A DNA stretch of 41,993 nucleotides from NCBI RefSeq assembly GCF_002105285.1, contig NZ_MUHR01000017.1, forward strand, positions 1-41,993. Direction: 5' to 3'. This document shows, in pieces, positions 8,439 through 18,171 of the stretch. Within the stretch, counting starts at the first letter, position 1, and every line of letters starts with the position of its first letter. The notes beneath the pieces are model-generated. The model was not told the origin of the DNA and did no database searches. It saw only the letters and a list, made by a program, of their open reading frames with translations. Position numbers and translations under genes: made by a program. Source of the DNA: Planktotalea arctica (GTDB lineage Bacteria > Pseudomonadota > Alphaproteobacteria > Rhodobacterales > Rhodobacteraceae).

Positions 8439-10055
8439 ATGCTAGGGCAAATGATGCAAGGCCGCTTGCTGATCTCGGCGCTGTTGGATCACGCGGGCAC
8501 ATATCACGCGAAAACTGAAATCACCTCGGTCGAAACCGATGGCAGCGTCACCCGCTCCAATTGGGGCGAGGTGCAGCGCAACGCCAAAAATCTGGCCAGC
8601 GCGCTCACAAAAATGGGCCTGAAGCCTTCCGCACGCTGCGCCACGATCGCATGGAACAACCGCCGCCATCTGGAGATCTATTTCGGCGTGTCCGGCGGAC
8701 AGTTCGTCTGCCACACGATCAATCCACGTCTGTTCCCAGAACAACTGGTCTACATCGTGAACCATGCCGAGGATGAAGTGCTCTTTATCGACGCAACCTT
8801 CCTGCCGCTTGCCACTGCGCTGCGCGATAAAATGCCGACGCTTAAGGCGATTGTTCTGATGGGTACTCGCAACGAATCCGCGCTGGAACAAATCCCTGAA
8901 CTGCAATTCTACGACGAGTTGATCGAGACCGGCGATGATGATTACGCTTGGCCCGATTTCGACGAGAACACGGCGTCCAGCCTGTGCTACACTTCAGGCA
9001 CGACGGGCAATCCCAAGGGCGTGCTATACTCCCACCGCTCTACGATGCTGCATAGTTTCGCTTCTGCGCTGCCCGATTGCATCGGCTTTTCTGCGCGCGA
9101 TATCATCTTGCCCGTCGTGCCCATGTTCCACGTCAACGCATGGGGCACACCTTATGCGGCAGCCATGGTCGGCGCACAATTGGTGATGCCGGGGCCGGGG
9201 CTGGACGGCTCCAGCCTGTTGAAACTCATTGATCGGGAAAAGGTCAATGTAGCGCTTGGCGTTCCGACGATTTGGCAAGGCCTGCTGATGGCCGCCAAAG
9301 ATGCGGGCAGCACACTCGATAGCCTTAAGCGCACGGTCGTCGGCGGCTCTGCCTGCCCGCCCGTGATGATCGACACCTTCCGCGACGTTTATAATGTCGA
9401 TCTGGTCCACGCTTGGGGCATGACCGAGATGAGCCCGCTAGGCACCTCTAACCAACCCCTTGCCAAACACGGCGCACTCCCGCTTGAGGCGCAACGCAAA
9501 CTGCGCGAGAATCAGGGGCGACCACCCTTTGGGATGCAATTGAAAATCGTCGATGAGGACGGCAATGACCTGCCCCATGATGGTGCCGCCCAAGGCGATT
9601 TGCTGGTGCGTGGTCCTTGGGTGCTCACGGGTTATTTCCGCCCCGAGAAACCCGAAGCCCTTCGGGATGGCTGGTTCGACACCGGCGACGTCGCGCGCAT
9701 TGACCCCGATGGTTACATGACGATCTGCGATCGCTCCAAGGATATCATCAAATCGGGTGGTGAGTGGATCAGCTCGGTCGAGCTGGAAAATATCGCCGCC
9801 GCCCATCCCGATCTGCTGGAGGCGGCCGTCATCGGCGCAGCGCATCCCAAATGGGACGAGCGCCCCGTGCTGGTCGCGGTAAAGGCCGAAGGGCGCGATC
9901 CCGATCCCGCCGATCTGATCGCCTTCTTCGAGGGTAAGATCGCCAGTTGGCAAAAACCCGATGCTGTCGTGTTCACCAATAGCTTGCCGCGCAATGCCAC
10001 AGGCAAAGTTCTGAAACGGAACTTGCGCGAAGAGTTTGGGCAGGTCCTGATGTAA
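8439..10055 (+). CDS. AMP-forming acyl-CoA ligase, DmdB/AlkK-like (possible 3-methylmercaptopropionate-CoA ligase)
   Basis: A 538-residue ANL-superfamily ligase that activates a carboxylic acid as adenylate and then thioester. Motifs are YTSGTTGNPKG (P-loop, 184-194), the GWFDTGD hinge region near 411-417 and the catalytic lysine K523 in NATGKVLKR. ATG 8439 has GGGAGGAG upstream; an in-frame ATG six bases earlier is too close to it. Residues H231 and W235 (FHVNAW) and K523 fall at positions I recall from the characterised Ruegeria DmdB, which acts in DMSP demethylation. Medium-chain fatty acids are the main alternative substrate. No other dmd gene is nearby. Confidence 0.85.
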   Translation: MLGQMMQGRLLISALLDHAGTYHAKTEITSVETDGSVTRSNWGEVQRNAKNLASALTKMGLKPSARCATIAWNNRRHLEIYFGVSGGQFVCHTINPRLFPEQLVYIVNHAEDEVLFIDATFLPLATALRDKMPTLKAIVLMGTRNESALEQIPELQFYDELIETGDDDYAWPDFDENTASSLCYTSGTTGNPKGVLYSHRSTMLHSFASALPDCIGFSARDIILPVVPMFHVNAWGTPYAAAMVGAQLVMPGPGLDGSSLLKLIDREKVNVALGVPTIWQGLLMAAKDAGSTLDSLKRTVVGGSACPPVMIDTFRDVYNVDLVHAWGMTEMSPLGTSNQPLAKHGALPLEAQRKLRENQGRPPFGMQLKIVDEDGNDLPHDGAAQGDLLVRGPWVLTGYFRPEKPEALRDGWFDTGDVARIDPDGYMTICDRSKDIIKSGGEWISSVELENIAAAHPDLLEAAVIGAAHPKWDERPVLVAVKAEGRDPDPADLIAFFEGKIASWQKPDAVVFTNSLPRNATGKVLKRNLREEFGQVLM

Positions 10056-10093
10056 GCGCTGATCAAGAAGAAATTCTAAATTGGCGACGTTAG

Positions 10094-10531
10094 TCGGATA
10101 AACTGAGCCTGTCGGGTCAACCCACTGAGGATCAATTCGCTCTTCTATTATAGCTACGCGTTAAGCATGTCATTAATCTTGGACCGCATCATAACAAGGG
10201 TGCTTTGCCGGACGAGGCAAGCACCCTTGCCACTTTAGGGATGAGCTACATCTGCATCCCTGTGGAATTCGAAACCCCGACACAGGCAAATTTTGATCTC
10301 TTCGAAACCGCGATTGCGCAGCTAGCTGGCGAACGCGTACATGTTCATTGCATCGACAACGCCCGCATAAGTGCGTTCATGTATAAGTATGCTAAAATCA
10401 AAGGTGCGCGCGAGCAGGACGCCTTTGATCTTATGGATGGCATTTGGCGACCCGGGGAAGTCTGGTCAAAGCTGATCGGGCTAGAAATACCAAGAGAGCC
10501 TACAAACCTGTTTGCAGGCTATGACTATTAG
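10094..10531 (+). pseudogene. Decayed tyrosine-phosphatase-like (DUF442/beta-lactamase-hydrolase-like) gene
   Basis: The open frame from TTG 10205 encodes the C-terminal two thirds of a dual-specificity-phosphatase-like domain (VHVHCIDNARISAF; HC-x4-R instead of the classic HC-x5-R, as in this subfamily). Reading the same frame upstream gives family-like sequence: LSLSGQPTEDQFALLL, then a TAG at 10151-10153, then LRVKHVINLG continuing into the open frame. No ATG, GTG or TTG precedes the first part and another TAG sits at 10091. The gene has therefore lost its start and gained a stop. A short product from TTG 10205 would lack the first strand of the domain. Confidence 0.7.
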
Positions 10532-10731
10532 CCCAAAAAGTTGCCAATATCAGTGCTCTGCAGCGCATCGCTAGCATGTGAAATCGCCTCTGCTTCACTC
10601 TTGAACGTAGGATCGAACGCAAAGGCTGATTTGGCGGCGTTCACGACTTCCACCTGCCAACCATTGCTGGTTTTCTCTGTCACGATGTCAAAGCTATGGC
10701 CCTCTACGGTGATCTGTTTTGGCGTGCTCAT
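10528..10731 (-). CDS. Small hypothetical protein, 67 aa
   Basis: An unrecognised soluble protein starting MSTPKQITVEGHSFDIV. ATG 10731 is supported by AGGAG eight bases upstream; the longer in-frame version has no such site. The sequence alternates short strands and ends in an alanine-rich helix (SEAEAISHASDALQ), suggestive of a small alpha/beta fold that in some families repeats as a DUF2188-like module. Its stop overlaps that of the decayed phosphatase gene on the other strand. Confidence 0.55.
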   Translation of the reverse strand: MSTPKQITVEGHSFDIVTEKTSNGWQVEVVNAAKSAFAFDPTFKSEAEAISHASDALQSTDIGNFLG

Positions 10732-10773
10732 CTGGTTTGCTCCTGTTGCTTGGGGCCCACCTAACCCCAAACC

Positions 10774-11613
10774 CTATCGCGTCGCAAGAAAGCCGCCGAT
10801 TTCGTCAAAAGTGGCACCCGAAGGCGCGCGGTGGGTCACGGCGACGGTGCCGACCACCTCATCGCCCGTAGCACCGCCGATCAGCCCGACAAAACTGCCG
10901 CTCGCTGGGTTCCACAGGATTTGACCGTTCACGATCTGGCCGCCCCCGGTAACGCCCTGAAAACTGCCGTCGCTGCTTAGGCTGGTTTCCTCCAGCACGA
11001 GCGTGCTGAGCGGATTGACCACATCGACGACATTATCAGGGCGCTGGCGAAAGATGCGCTCTGTGATGCGCCCCTCTATCGTTTCGCGCGCAAAATCCAC
11101 GTCCAGCCGTGCCTTGCCATTGATGCGCCGCGTGCTGGTGAAGCCCGCATAATCCCCGTCAAAGCGAGCAGTGCCACTGAGGGGCATTTCGCTTGGACCA
11201 GTGCGCCCGTAGCTGGCGATGTTCAGCACATTGCCAGCCATACCGCCCGAGTAGATCACCAGCCGCGTGCCTTGGCCTTGCCCGAAATTGGCGTTGTGCA
11301 CCCCCGCCGCGTCGCGCATGGCAAGCAAATCGCGATAATCTGCCGTGGGAAACCGGCCCATTTGCGCCGAAAGGCCGGGGGCGGTAATGGTGAACGTGCC
11401 CGAAATTGGATCGTAGTCGGCGCTCGCAAGGCCGCCAGCCAAACCGCCGGACGTAGAGAGCGTGCGCATGGTCTTGGCAATAGCGGCGCCGTCCGCATCA
11501 CTCGCGCAGAGCACTGTGCAAGCCGCGCTCGCATCCTCGCCACTGCCGCTGGAGCAGGCAGCAAGCACGGGAGAGCACAGGGCGATGATCTTGAGGCTTC
11601 GCAGTAACATCAC
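10774..11613 (-). CDS. TbpB-like beta-barrel lipoprotein
   Basis: A 279-residue lipoprotein with signal MMLLRSLKIIALCSPVLAAC and lipidation at C19. The C-terminal part, from about 150, shows an alternating Gly-rich pattern (TARFDGDYAGFTSTRRINGKA followed by DVDFARETIEGRI and the later GGGQIVNGQ/GSFVGLIGGATGDEVVGTV strands). This is typical of the small barrel of transferrin-binding-protein-B-like lipoproteins common in Rhodobacteraceae. The ligand is unknown; haem, iron or surface display are possibilities. A second ATG immediately follows the first, so the start is uncertain by one codon. Confidence 0.65.
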   Translation of the reverse strand: MMLLRSLKIIALCSPVLAACSSGSGEDASAACTVLCASDADGAAIAKTMRTLSTSGGLAGGLASADYDPISGTFTITAPGLSAQMGRFPTADYRDLLAMRDAAGVHNANFGQGQGTRLVIYSGGMAGNVLNIASYGRTGPSEMPLSGTARFDGDYAGFTSTRRINGKARLDVDFARETIEGRITERIFRQRPDNVVDVVNPLSTLVLEETSLSSDGSFQGVTGGGQIVNGQILWNPASGSFVGLIGGATGDEVVGTVAVTHRAPSGATFDEIGGFLATR

Positions 11614-11631
11614 CCATGGCTACGCAAAGAT

Positions 11632-11656
11632 GGTTAGCGAATCCTTAACGCGTTAA
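11632..11656. promoter_or_regulatory. CtrA-like motif and TTAACGCGTTAA palindrome upstream of the lipoprotein gene
   Basis: On the minus strand, TTAA-N7-CTAAC (11648 to 11633) differs by one base from the alphaproteobacterial CtrA box TTAA-N7-TTAAC. It adjoins a perfect palindrome TTAACGCGTTAA at 11645-11656. Both lie 20-43 bases upstream of the lipoprotein start at 11613, where a promoter should be. Short AT motifs can arise by chance, so this is tentative. Confidence 0.3.
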
Positions 11657-13044
11657 CGATCAAGTACGCCCCAAAGATCGTATTCACCCGCCTCATCCAC
11701 CGTGACGCTAACGATATCGCCAACGCTCAGATGCTCGAAACCCTCGTCTATGAACAAGTTACCATCAATTTCCGGCGCATCTGATTTGGTGCGGCAGGTG
11801 GCGGCGTCCTCGTCAATCTCGTCGATGATCACATCCATGCGCGTGCCGACCTTTGCCAAGAGCTTCGCCTCGGAAATGGCCTGCGCCTTTTCCATGAAAC
11901 GGTCCCAGCGATCCTGCTTGACCTCGCCCGGCACATGATCCGCCAAAGCGTTGGAGCGCGCACCGGCGACGTTCTCGTACTGAAAACACCCGACACGGTC
12001 GAGCTGCGCTTCGGCCATCCAGTCCAGCAGGGTCTGGAACTCTGCCTCCGTCTCGCCGGGATAGCCGACAATGAACGTGCTGCGCAGGGTAATGTCAGGG
12101 CATTGCGCACGCCACGCTGCGATCTCGTCCAGCGTTTTGGCGCCAGCGGCAGGGCGCGCCATGCGTTTCAAGACATCGGGATGCGCGTGCTGGAAGGGAA
12201 TATCAAGGTAGGGCAACAGGCCGCTCTCAGGGTCTGCCATCAACGGAATCAATTCTCGCACGGATGGATAGGGGTAAACGTAATGCAGCCGCACCCATGC
12301 ACCCAGCTTGCCCATTTCGCGGGAAAGATCAGTGATGTGGCTGCGCACCTCGCCATCTTTCCACGGGTTCACGTCGTATTTGCGATCAAGCCCGTACGCG
12401 CTGGTATCCTGTGAAATCACCAGCAGTTCCTTGACGCCGCTCTCGAAAAGCCTTTCAGCCTCGCGCAGCACCGCATGGGCAGGGCGCGACACAAGACGTC
12501 CGCGCATATCGGGAATGATGCAGAACTTGCACTTGTGATTACAGCCCTCGGAAATCTTAAGGTAACTATAATGGCGGGGCGTCAACGACACGCCGCTCGC
12601 TGGCAGCAAATCCACGAAAGGATCGGGCGAGGGCGGCACGGCCACGTGCACAGCGTCCAGAACCTGCTCATATTGATGCGGTCCAGTAACGGCCAGAATG
12701 TTGGGATGGTGCTCACGGATGTAGTCAGGTTCCGCGCCAAGGCAGCCCGTCACGATCACTTTGCCATTCTCTTTCAATGCCTCGCCGATCGCATCAAGGC
12801 TTTCGGCCTTAGCGCTGTCAAGGAAGCCACATGTATTTACGATCACCGCATCCGCGCCCGCATAATCGGGCGAAATACCGTAGCCCTCGGCGCGCAGCCG
12901 CGTCAGGATACGCTCACTATCAACCAGCGCCTTGGGGCAACCAAGGCTGACCATGCCGATACGGGGCTGACCGGGGCGCGCAGCGTCAGGCAATCTGACG
13001 ACAGGCGCGAGATCGGGGCGAAGCGAAGGAGGGTTTTGTGTCAT
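11653..13044 (-). CDS. rimO: RimO, ribosomal protein uS12 methylthiotransferase
   Basis: A 463-residue radical-SAM enzyme that methylthiolates the conserved Asp of ribosomal protein S12. The N-terminal UPF0004 domain supplies cluster cysteines C36, C72 and C101. The radical-SAM cluster is C168-x3-C172-x2-C175 ([11 protein letters not shown]), followed by MRGRLVSRP, and the C-terminus is a TRAM-type domain. ATG 13044 has GGGAG upstream, and the longer open frame to 13287 runs into the AsmA gene on the other strand, so it is rejected. The gene is divergent from asmA with a 145 bp spacer. Confidence 0.95.
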   Translation of the reverse strand: MTQNPPSLRPDLAPVVRLPDAARPGQPRIGMVSLGCPKALVDSERILTRLRAEGYGISPDYAGADAVIVNTCGFLDSAKAESLDAIGEALKENGKVIVTGCLGAEPDYIREHHPNILAVTGPHQYEQVLDAVHVAVPPSPDPFVDLLPASGVSLTPRHYSYLKISEGCNHKCKFCIIPDMRGRLVSRPAHAVLREAERLFESGVKELLVISQDTSAYGLDRKYDVNPWKDGEVRSHITDLSREMGKLGAWVRLHYVYPYPSVRELIPLMADPESGLLPYLDIPFQHAHPDVLKRMARPAAGAKTLDEIAAWRAQCPDITLRSTFIVGYPGETEAEFQTLLDWMAEAQLDRVGCFQYENVAGARSNALADHVPGEVKQDRWDRFMEKAQAISEAKLLAKVGTRMDVIIDEIDEDAATCRTKSDAPEIDGNLFIDEGFEHLSVGDIVSVTVDEAGEYDLWGVLDR

Positions 13045-13189
13045 GACGCGCTCCCTACACCGCGCGGCGCGCCTTGAGAAGAGGCGAGGCGCAGGAACAA
13101 ACCCGCCTGCGGAGCGTTGATCCGTGCGAGCGACGTTGCAGCCACACCGGCCAACGCATAGACTCGCATGTAAAAGGCGGAGCAGATAA

Positions 13190-15973
13190 ATGCGTTTCTT
13201 GATCAGACTTGTCGTGATCGTCCTCGTAGCGGTGGCTTTGGCCGTGATCGGCCTCTTGATGTTGCCGGGCGATCGCATCGCGCGCATCGCAGCGGATCAA
13301 CTGAGCAAACAGACCGGACGCGTCGTCACGATTAGCCCTGACACATCAATCAGCCTTTATCCTACACTTGGCGTCACGACCGGACCCGCCAGTATCAGCA
13401 GTGCCGAGTGGGCTAAAAACGGGCCCTTGCTCACCTCCAACAGCCTCGCGATCGGCATCGACGTGCCTGCGCTTTTGGGCGGCACGATCCGCGTCACAAA
13501 ACTGGAGGCGAAAAGCCCCCGCGTCATTCTTGAACGCGCAGCCGACGGGCGCGCCAATTGGGAGTTCTTCCCGAGCGACGCTACGCCAACCGAAACGCCC
13601 GCAGCCACCACAAGCGAGGATGGGCAAAGTTTCGATCTCTCGTTAGAGCGCGCGCTGATCAGTGATGCGTCCTTGCGCTATATTGATCATGGCACCGGTA
13701 CAGATCAATCTTTCGAGAATGTCGATCTGGATCTCAGCTGGCCCGACATGGGCGGCGCGGCGCAGGTCATGCTGGGCGTCACGCCCTTTACCGAACGCCT
13801 CGTTTTAAATGCGAACGTCGCGGATGTCATGGGCCTGAGCAAGGGCGCGCAAACGGCGCTCAGGGGCACGCTGCAGGGCGCTGGCGCGAACATTGCTTTT
13901 GAGGGAACGGCGTCGATCAAACCCGAAGCGGCGATGCAGATCAACGCAGATATCCCGCGCGCCGGAGCGCTATTGCGCGCGTTGGGACAAGACCCTGCCG
14001 CGCTGGGCCTTTCCGGCGATTTCGATCCAAAGCTGTCCGTCAACAGTCAGGTCAGTTTTGATGGCACGCGCCTTGCCCTGCGCAAAATGGCGCTTGGGCT
14101 TGATGCAAGCACCCTATCGGGCGACGCGGATATCGTGCTGGCACCGGATGCGCCGCAAGTCACGGCCAAGCTGAACGCGGACATAAAGAACGCTGGCCAG
14201 TTGATGCGCATGCTGGGCCAGACGCCCGAAACCTTCGGCCTCGATCCCGCCTTTAATCCCAGCCTTGCCAGCGCGGTGACACTGTCGCTGAACGGCTCCA
14301 ACATCACGGCGGGCCTCACCGGCCTTACCGCGTCGATGGAGGAGGCCCGCATGTCGGGCAAAGCTGATATCGCGCTGCAAGATGGAACGCCGAACATCAC
14401 CGCGGATCTTGCGCTGAGCCTGCCCAACGCCGCGCGCAGCGCCGAACTTTTAGGTCAACCGCTTAGCAATTTCGGTCTTTCGCCCAGCGCGGTCCCCGCA
14501 CTGAAAAGCAATATCACGGCAAACATCAAGGGCGAGAATATCAGCGCCACCTTGCGCGATCTAAGCGCGTCCATGGCAGGTGCGAATGTCTCGGGCGCAA
14601 TGGACTTCGCTATCGCAGGCGGTGCCCCTGCCCTATCGGGCAATGTCACGGCGAACATCCCAAGCACCGCCAACCTGATGCGCGCGCTGGGCCAGACCGC
14701 CCCTGATCTGCCCCAAGGTTTCGGACGTGCGATCAAGGCAAGCACGGCCCTGTCGTTCAAGTCAAACCGGTTGGACCTGAGCGGACTTACCGTCTCGCTC
14801 GATCAGAACACGTTCAGCGGTGGCCTATCCATCGGGCTGGGCGGCGCTACCCCCAATGTCAACGCGACCTTGCAAGCGGGCGACCTTGATTTCAGCGCCC
14901 TGTCCGGCGGCGACAGCAGTGGCGCAAACGAAAGTACATCAAGCGGCGCAGGCTGGCCCACAACCCCGATCGACGCCAGCGCGCTCGGCGCAGTGAACGG
15001 CAACATCAAACTGACGGCAAGGTCGATCAATTTGGGCAACCTCCAACTTGGCGCAGCCGATCTGGGCGTCGCAATCGACAATTCACGCGCAGTCATTTCG
15101 ATAAACGATCTGCGGGCATACCAAGGCAGTTTCGCAGGCAATTTCGTCGCCAATAACCGCAGCGGCCTGTCCGTGGGCGGCGATCTGCGCGCAAGTTCCG
15201 TCGCGCTTGGTCCCTTGCTCACTGCGCTTGCAGGTGTCGACAAGATCGCTGGCAACGGCAATCTCAACGTCTCGTTCCTTGGTTCGGGCGGCTCTGTGGA
15301 TGCGATCATGCGCTCGCTCTCTGGTCAGGTGGCGCTTTCGGTGCCGCAAGGCACGATTTCCGGCATCGATCTTGAGGGGCTCATCCGCCAAGGCAACGCA
15401 AACGCGAGCCTGACCCAATTCACGAACCTTTCCGCCAACGGCGTAATCAGTGGCGGCAGCCTGCAAAACGACGATCTCACCGTCTCTACAGGGCGTGTGG
15501 ATGCCAAGGGCGAGGGCTACATTAATCTGGGTGCGCAAACGTTGGATTATCTGATCACCCCGATCGCAAAGGATGTGGGCAGTCAGGATCGCATCGAAAT
15601 TCCCGTGCGCATCAAAGGGCCTTGGTCCAATCCAACGATTCGCCCCGATCTCGAGGCAGCGCTAAACCTCGAAAACGAACGTAAGAAGCTGGAAGAACAA
15701 GCGCGTCAGGAGATCGAGCGCGAAAAGCAAAAGCTGATCGATCAGGCAGAGGCCGAGAAGGAAAAACTGCGCGCCAAGGCGCAGGCCGAAGCGAAAAAGC
15801 TGGAGGACAGGGCGCGCCAAAAAGTTGAAGACGCTGCCAAAAAGGCAGCTGAAAGAGCAGCACAGCAACTTGGCCTCGACAAAGCAGCGCAGAAAAAGCT
15901 CGAAGATGCGGCAAAGAACACCTTGGAAAAAGAGCTGGGCAAGGGATTGAAAAACCTACTCGGCGGCAACTGA
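13190..15973 (+). CDS. AsmA family protein with internal repeats
   Basis: A 927-residue inner-membrane-anchored periplasmic protein. Residues 4-26 form the N-terminal helix and about 27-125 the AsmA domain ([37 protein letters not shown]). Four units of about 78 residues follow, each marked by LGQ at 265, 342, 421 and 500. An AsmA-like C-terminal region follows (about 590-815), then a highly charged Lys/Glu/Ala coiled coil (about 818-910). Relatives belong to the bridge-like lipid-transfer group that moves phospholipid to the outer membrane; that role is inferred. AAGGCGGAG precedes the ATG. Its last 18 bases overlap the convergent gene. Confidence 0.85.
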   Translation: MRFLIRLVVIVLVAVALAVIGLLMLPGDRIARIAADQLSKQTGRVVTISPDTSISLYPTLGVTTGPASISSAEWAKNGPLLTSNSLAIGIDVPALLGGTIRVTKLEAKSPRVILERAADGRANWEFFPSDATPTETPAATTSEDGQSFDLSLERALISDASLRYIDHGTGTDQSFENVDLDLSWPDMGGAAQVMLGVTPFTERLVLNANVADVMGLSKGAQTALRGTLQGAGANIAFEGTASIKPEAAMQINADIPRAGALLRALGQDPAALGLSGDFDPKLSVNSQVSFDGTRLALRKMALGLDASTLSGDADIVLAPDAPQVTAKLNADIKNAGQLMRMLGQTPETFGLDPAFNPSLASAVTLSLNGSNITAGLTGLTASMEEARMSGKADIALQDGTPNITADLALSLPNAARSAELLGQPLSNFGLSPSAVPALKSNITANIKGENISATLRDLSASMAGANVSGAMDFAIAGGAPALSGNVTANIPSTANLMRALGQTAPDLPQGFGRAIKASTALSFKSNRLDLSGLTVSLDQNTFSGGLSIGLGGATPNVNATLQAGDLDFSALSGGDSSGANESTSSGAGWPTTPIDASALGAVNGNIKLTARSINLGNLQLGAADLGVAIDNSRAVISINDLRAYQGSFAGNFVANNRSGLSVGGDLRASSVALGPLLTALAGVDKIAGNGNLNVSFLGSGGSVDAIMRSLSGQVALSVPQGTISGIDLEGLIRQGNANASLTQFTNLSANGVISGGSLQNDDLTVSTGRVDAKGEGYINLGAQTLDYLITPIAKDVGSQDRIEIPVRIKGPWSNPTIRPDLEAALNLENERKKLEEQARQEIEREKQKLIDQAEAEKEKLRAKAQAEAKKLEDRARQKVEDAAKKAAERAAQQLGLDKAAQKKLEDAAKNTLEKELGKGLKNLLGGN

Positions 15974-17449
15974 TCCTTGCGGCGGATACAGCTGGGACAT
16001 AGGCCGCGAGCGCCCGTCGCCTTGCATGATACGCACGTGCTGGCGCCGTAGCAGGCGCGGTTCGGCCACGCCGACGGAATGGGCAATGGTTTCCACCTCT
16101 TTGACGATGCTCTTGGCATAGCGCGCCACACGCTTGTATTTATCCTCGACGACCAGCCCCTTCTGAAAGCGCGGATCATGGGTGGTGATCCCCGTCGGGC
16201 AGGTGTTCTTGTTGCATTTCAGCGCTTGAATGCAGCCCAGAGCAAACATGAAACCACGCGCAGAGGTGACGAAATCAGCTCCCGCCGCCAAGGCCCAGGC
16301 GATGTCACCGGGGTTCACCAGCTTGCCGCTGGCGATGATCCGGATGCGAGGTTTCAAGCCCGCTGCATCGCGCATATCGGCGACAAGCGGCAGAGCTTCG
16401 CGAATGGACATGCCCACCAGATCAATCAGCGGCATGGGCGCAGCCCCTGTGCCGCCCTCCCCACCATCGATAGTGATGAAATCGGGCGCGCTTTGCGGCC
16501 CCCGCGTGCCAATTTGGTCGAACAGGCCTTGCAGGCCGTCTTCGGTGCCCACGACGGTCTTGATGCCCACAGGCTTGCCCGTGACCTCGCGGATATGCTC
16601 AACCAGATCCAGCAGATCACCCCAATCATCCACCCCAAGATGGCGGTTGGGCGACAGGCTGTCCGATCCAGCGGCAATGCCGCGAATTTCGGCAATCTCG
16701 GGCGTCACCTTTTCGCCGGGCAGGATACCGCCCTTGCCGGGTTTTGCCCCTTGGGCCAGCTTGACCTCGAACATGCGCACGCTTTGATGCGCTGCCGCCT
16801 TGCGCAGCTTGTCATCGCTTAGACCGCCGTGTTCATCGCGCACGCCGTATTTCGCCGTGCCTATCTGGAAAATCACGTCGCAGCCCCCCTCTAGGTGGAA
16901 CGGGCTAAGCCCGCCCTCTCCGGTGTTGAGCCAAACGCCTGCTTCCTTGGCACCGCGGCTAAGCGCTTGCACGGCGGGCTTTGAAATCGCGCCGTAACTC
17001 ATGCCGGAAATATTGAAAAAGCTGGTTGCAGTGAACGGCTGGCGCGCCTGCTCACCAATCACCAAAGGTTCGGAACTGGCGAATTGATCATCCAGCGGCG
17101 GAAAGGCGGCATTGGCGAAGATCGGCGTGCCCACGATATTGAGATTGCGGGTCGAACCGAAGGCGACCGTATTGCCATGCCCCTCGCCTGCGCGCTTTAC
17201 CCATTCGCGCTGCGCCCTGTTGAACGGCAATTCCTCGCGGTCCATCGCAAAGAAATACTGGCGAAAGAACTCGCCAAGCGTGGCAAACAAATGCCGGAAC
17301 CGTCCGATCACCGGATAATTGCGCCGAATGGCGTCTTCAGTCTGCACTCGGTCCAGAATGAAAAGGATCAGACCTGTTAAAATTAGCACGCCGATTGTAA
17401 AGGCAAACAATAGCGCCAGACCCTCAAGAACATTCATCGCAAATCCCAT
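15956..17449 (-). CDS. FMN-binding glutamate-synthase-family protein, membrane-anchored
   Basis: A 497-residue protein with one N-terminal transmembrane helix (about 5-30: LEGLALLFAFTIGVLILTGLILFI) followed by a GltB-type FMN/Fe-S barrel (NISGMSYGAISKPAV, DGGEGGTGAAPMPL, and CNKNTCPTGITT with clustered cysteines). It lacks the amidotransferase domain of true glutamate synthase. The reaction is not established. ATG 17449 is preceded by a GGGGGG run; ATG 17437 is possible. The open frame beyond 17449 has no family similarity. It is divergent from the DUF302 gene. Confidence 0.85.
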   Translation of the reverse strand: MGFAMNVLEGLALLFAFTIGVLILTGLILFILDRVQTEDAIRRNYPVIGRFRHLFATLGEFFRQYFFAMDREELPFNRAQREWVKRAGEGHGNTVAFGSTRNLNIVGTPIFANAAFPPLDDQFASSEPLVIGEQARQPFTATSFFNISGMSYGAISKPAVQALSRGAKEAGVWLNTGEGGLSPFHLEGGCDVIFQIGTAKYGVRDEHGGLSDDKLRKAAAHQSVRMFEVKLAQGAKPGKGGILPGEKVTPEIAEIRGIAAGSDSLSPNRHLGVDDWGDLLDLVEHIREVTGKPVGIKTVVGTEDGLQGLFDQIGTRGPQSAPDFITIDGGEGGTGAAPMPLIDLVGMSIREALPLVADMRDAAGLKPRIRIIASGKLVNPGDIAWALAAGADFVTSARGFMFALGCIQALKCNKNTCPTGITTHDPRFQKGLVVEDKYKRVARYAKSIVKEVETIAHSVGVAEPRLLRRQHVRIMQGDGRSRPMSQLYPPQGSVAAE

Positions 17450-17573
17450 GGCGCAATTCCCCCCGGCCCCGGTTTGATCTATAGCAAGGACGCCCCCGCC
17501 CATGCCATGACAGTGTTCAATTCGCGTGCAAGGTACAAGAGCGCGCAGATCAACGTGACCCAAGGAGCATCCC

Positions 17574-18020
17574 ATGACCCGAATTTCCATCGCAGCCGCG
17601 TTTGCACTGACCCTTGCCACTCCGCTACTAGCCCAAGCCACCGTGACCTACACGAGCGCGCAGAGCTTTGACGACGTGGTCTTTGGGTTGGAAAGCGCCA
17701 TTCTGGATCAAGGCCTCGTGATCGACAGCACCAGCCATGTGGGCGATATGCTGGAGCGCACGAAGGCCGACGTCGGCTCTGATCGCACGCTATTCCTGAA
17801 TGCGGACGTCTATAGCTTCTGCTCTGCCAGCCTGTCGCGCAAAGTGATGGAGGCCGATCCGATGAACATCCAGTTCTGTCCCTACGGTATTTTCGTGATG
17901 GTTAGCCCTGATAGGCCAAACGAAACCACGATCGGCTATCGCACCATGCCCGAGGGCGCGATGAAAGAGGTAGAGGCACTTCTGGACAGCATCGCAAAGA
18001 CCGCAATCGGCCATGAATAA
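17574..18020 (+). CDS. DUF302 domain protein, exported
   Basis: A 148-residue protein with a cleavable signal peptide (MTRISIAAAFALTLATPLLAQA, cut near residue 22) and one DUF302 domain: YTSAQSFDDVVFGLESAILDQGL, then RTLFLNADVYSFCSASLS, MNIQFCPYGIFVMV and TIGYRTMP. Two cysteines (C83 and C97 region) could pair or bind metal in the periplasm. DUF302 function is unknown. AAGGAG precedes the ATG. A strong hairpin follows the gene. Confidence 0.85.
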   Translation: MTRISIAAAFALTLATPLLAQATVTYTSAQSFDDVVFGLESAILDQGLVIDSTSHVGDMLERTKADVGSDRTLFLNADVYSFCSASLSRKVMEADPMNIQFCPYGIFVMVSPDRPNETTIGYRTMPEGAMKEVEALLDSIAKTAIGHE

Positions 18021-18074
18021 CGCCGGATCAATCACGCTCTGCTGACGCTGGGTCACAAGAAATTGAGTGGTTCT

Positions 18075-18106
18075 CGCGCGCGGCCTAAGCTTAGGCCGTG
18101 CGCGCG
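18075..18106 (+). terminator. Long GC-rich hairpin after the DUF302 gene
   Basis: A perfect 16 bp palindrome (GGCCTAAG at 18082-18089, CTTAGGCC at 18090-18097) sits inside outer arms CGCGCGC (18075-18081) and GCGCGCG (18100-18106), with a two-base GT bulge. It is followed by TTTCG, a weak T-tract. It lies 55 bases after the DUF302 stop, so it is probably a terminator, although it could also act on DNA. Confidence 0.55.
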
Positions 18107-18171
18107 TTTCGTCAAGCATCATAGGCGGATTTCCCCGCAGATCCAAAGCCTCGCAGCCCCCGTATCCTAGT

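Noticed and set aside
13045-13287. N-terminal extension of RimO
   Set aside because: It would overlap the AsmA start on the other strand, is unlike RimO proteins, and a good ribosome site precedes ATG 13044.
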